DNA of 64,000 nt from positions 99,918 through 163,917 of the forward strand of contig NZ_PDJI01000003.1 in the NCBI RefSeq assembly GCF_002563695.1, given 5' to 3'. Below are positions 62,206 through 64,000 of the stretch, one piece after another. The translations under genes were made by a program, and so were the position numbers. This DNA is from Georgenia soli (lineage in GTDB: Bacteria > Actinomycetota > Actinomycetes > Actinomycetales > Actinomycetaceae). Under the pieces are notes generated by a model. It was not told the DNA's origin. It was given only the letters and a program-made list of their open reading frames with translations, and made no database searches. The number at the start of each line of letters is the position of its first letter. Positions within the stretch are counted from its first letter, which is position 1.

Positions 62206-64000
62206 TCCCGCACATCGTCCGGGGCGACCGGATGGCCGGCCTGATGGTCTACCTGGCGGGTCCGGGACGGCGTAACGAGCACACCGAGCCGCACCTGGTC
62301 GCCGGTGATCCGGCGCTGATGGCGTGGCACGACGACGACGAGCTCGACCGCGACGCCGCACTGGCGATCGCGAAGTACCTCGACCGCCCGCGCAAGGCGC
62401 TCGGGGTTGACGTGACGATGGGCGTCTACGAGCGCCAGGTCACCGGCCGCGACGACGCCGGCAAGCGGATCTTCAAGAACGTCAAGGTCGGCGAGAAGCA
62501 GGCCCACGTGTGGCACTGCTCGCTGTCACTGCGGCCCGAGGAAGGCCGGCTCACCGACGAGCAGTGGGGTGCCATCGCAGGCGAGTTCATCAAGCGCATG
62601 GGGTTCGACGACCACGAGGGCACGAAGGCCCCGTGCCGGTGGGTCGCGGTGCACCACGGACTCTCGTCGAAGGGGCAACGACCACATCCACCTGGCCGGT
62701 CAACCTGGTGCGCGAGGACGGCACCAAGGCGTCCACCCACAACGACTACAACCGTGTCCAGCAGGTCGCTCGCGACCTCGAGCGCGAGTTCGACCTGCTG
62801 CCCCTGGTGCCCAACGAGTACGAGACCGCCCGCGCGCACACCCCGCGCCGCGTGGGAGCACGCCCGCCGGACGGACGGCCGGGTGCCGTGGGACGAGCTC
62901 ACTGGTGAGCTGCAGGACGCCGAGGTGAGCAAGCAGTTCGCCACCGACCAGGCCTGGCAGCGCGCCCTGACGGGCCGGGACCGGCACGGGCCGGCGGACA
63001 CCGCCGAGCGTGCCTACGACCCCGCCGAGCAGGAGGCCCAGGCCCGCGGCCGCGCCCGCGCGAAGCACGAACGCAACCGCCGCCACGGCCGGGGAGAGGT
63101 GCCGTGGGAGCAGTTGCCCGCGGCCGAGAAGCACGCCCGCATCAGCGCCGAGCTGCGCGCGGACGAGCCGCGCCGCGCACTCGCCCGGACCGTGCGCGGC
63201 TGCTCCACCGCGGCCGCGGACGAGGCCGAGTTCGTGCGCCGGATGCGCCGCGCCGGTCTCCTCGTGGCGGCCACGTTTCGGCAGACGGCCGCACGGACGT
63301 CGTCACCGGCTACTCCGTCGCCACACGGCCCGAGGCCGGCGAGCGGGCGATCTGGTACGGCGGCGGGCACCTGGCCCGCGACCTGACCCTGCCCCGGCTG
63401 CGCCAGGCATGGCCGACACCCCCGCGGCGGCGACCGCCGCGGCGGGGGAGTGGACCGCCGCGAAGCGCAACCGCCGGCCGGTCGCGCCCGGCCGCGAGAG
63501 CGCCGAGGTCGACCCTCGACTGTGGGAGCTGTACGCGGACCGAGGTAGACGTGCTGCGCGAGCGGCTGCGCAGCGTGCCGATCCACGACCGCGACACCTG
63601 GGCCCAGGTCGCACGCGACACCGCCGGCGCTTTCGCCGCCTGGTCGAACCGCGTCGAGGCCGTGCCCGGGCCGCTCGCCGCGACGGCCGACGCGCTGGCG
63701 AAGTCGGCCCAGCTGCGCCGCCAGAGCGTGCACCCCAAGGCTTCCGGGAAGGCGTCGGTCGGGGGAGTCGCGATGCTGCTGGCGTCGGCCACCATGGCTG
63801 GCCAGGGCGCCATCGCCCAGGCGGCGATGCTGCGCCAGCTCGTCATGCTCGCCCAGGCCGTCTACGCCATGCACCGAGCCTCCGCCGAGCACCATCGGGC
63901 GGCCCACATCCGGCACGTCGCCGAGCGACGCCTGCGTGAGGTCGCAGACCGCCTGCCACCCGTACCTGCCGCCCCGGCGCACGACGACAGGGCGGCCGAG
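62202..64000 (+). CDS. MOBP-like relaxase, frameshifted and cut by window edge (right arm)
   Basis: This copy has the correct KRIFKNVKVGEKQAHVWHCS junction that is broken in the left arm, and the correct RGEVPWEQLPAAEK. It has extra bases near 62672 (GGGG), 62697 (GGCC), 62843 (CCCC), 63266 and 63281, a missing C near 63412 and an extra G near 63539. The frame is therefore lost after HHGLSSKG and regained in pieces. Taken with the left copy, a single full-length relaxase can be reconstructed. The 3' end lies beyond the window. Confidence 0.78.

Larger units (their letters stand above)
58358..64000. repeat. Right arm of the giant inverted repeat
   Basis: Reverse complement of 52611-58238, beginning at GAGCGGAGCGGCC directly after the 119-nt spacer (58239-58357). 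Differences from the left arm are mainly one-base indels, mostly in G/C runs. It reaches the window edge, so the arm may be longer. Confidence 0.95.

Noticed and set aside
1..64000. CRISPR arrays, rRNA or tRNA genes
   Set aside because: No regularly spaced repeats with unique spacers were seen apart from the IS21 ends, and no cloverleaf or rRNA segment was recognised. A tRNA scan would be needed to exclude a tRNA fully.
52611..64000. Interpreting the frameshifted relaxase, ligase and lipoprotein genes as biological pseudogenes
   Set aside because: The indels differ between the two arms and complement each other, which fits sequence error better than gene decay.

Overview
The window is high-GC DNA with many GTG/TTG starts, overlapping ATGA gene junctions, CUT1 sugar transporters that lack their own ATPase, and a c-di-AMP riboswitch ahead of an NlpC/P60 cell-wall hydrolase. 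These point to an actinobacterium, most likely a Micrococcales relative; the genus cannot be read from the sequence. Relaxase/MobC genes, an IS21 element, a RES/Xre toxin-antitoxin pair, a metal-resistance island and several broken genes mark it as accessory DNA (plasmid or integrated element).

Layout. 0-1.2 kb: the start of a membrane protein and a decayed YhcG-type nuclease fragment. 1.2-10.1 kb: a DauR-like regulator divergent from a CUT1 transporter, an M20 deacylase, a D-threonine-aldolase/D-serine-dehydratase-like PLP enzyme, a RidA protein, a KDPG-type aldolase and a KDG kinase. Together these could take an N-acylated 2-amino-aldonic acid to pyruvate and a triose phosphate. 10.4-10.9 kb: the N-terminal remnant of a YhcG gene on the same strand as the fragment at 0.6-1.1 kb. 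11.1-22.3 kb: a FadR-type regulator, a secreted DUF4185 protein, a second CUT1 transporter, an SDR dehydrogenase, a glucarate-dehydratase-like enolase, a six-hairpin glycosidase, an SMP-30 lactonase and an HSL esterase, which read as an oxidative sugar route that could feed the same KDG enzymes. 22.6-29.9 kb: a LacI-controlled Rbs-type transporter operon with an unrecognised 476-residue protein and a PfkB kinase. The double LacI operator and promoter are visible.

30-35 kb: a RES/Xre module, an orphan antitoxin-like gene, a tandem pair of unknown small proteins, a DUF4395 protein and a PaaK-like ligase. 34.9-40.7 kb: a cytochrome b operon and an intact IS21 element lie between two diverged direct repeats of the ligase 3' end. 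40.6-51.5 kb: a copper/envelope island with a riboswitch-controlled NlpC/P60 protein, two DUF305 proteins, a Cys-rich four-helix copper protein, a two-component system, a thiol-redox/CcdA set and a CopB-type ATPase (frameshifted as given). A direct-repeat box, GATGAAG-N4-GATGAAG or a close variant, occurs five times here ahead of these genes and probably marks the regulon of the response regulator.

51.6-64 kb: mobilisation genes (relaxase, MobC, candidate oriT), a small ATP-dependent DNA ligase and lipoproteins. From about 52.6 kb to the window end the sequence is one giant inverted repeat folding at about 58.3 kb with a 119-nt spacer. The two arms differ mainly by single-base indels, most in homopolymers, and for three genes the errors in one arm are repaired by the other. 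I therefore think this is one locus represented twice, by a fold-back read or amplification/assembly chimera, though a real inverted duplication cannot be excluded. The frameshifts in this part should not be taken as true pseudogenes without checking.
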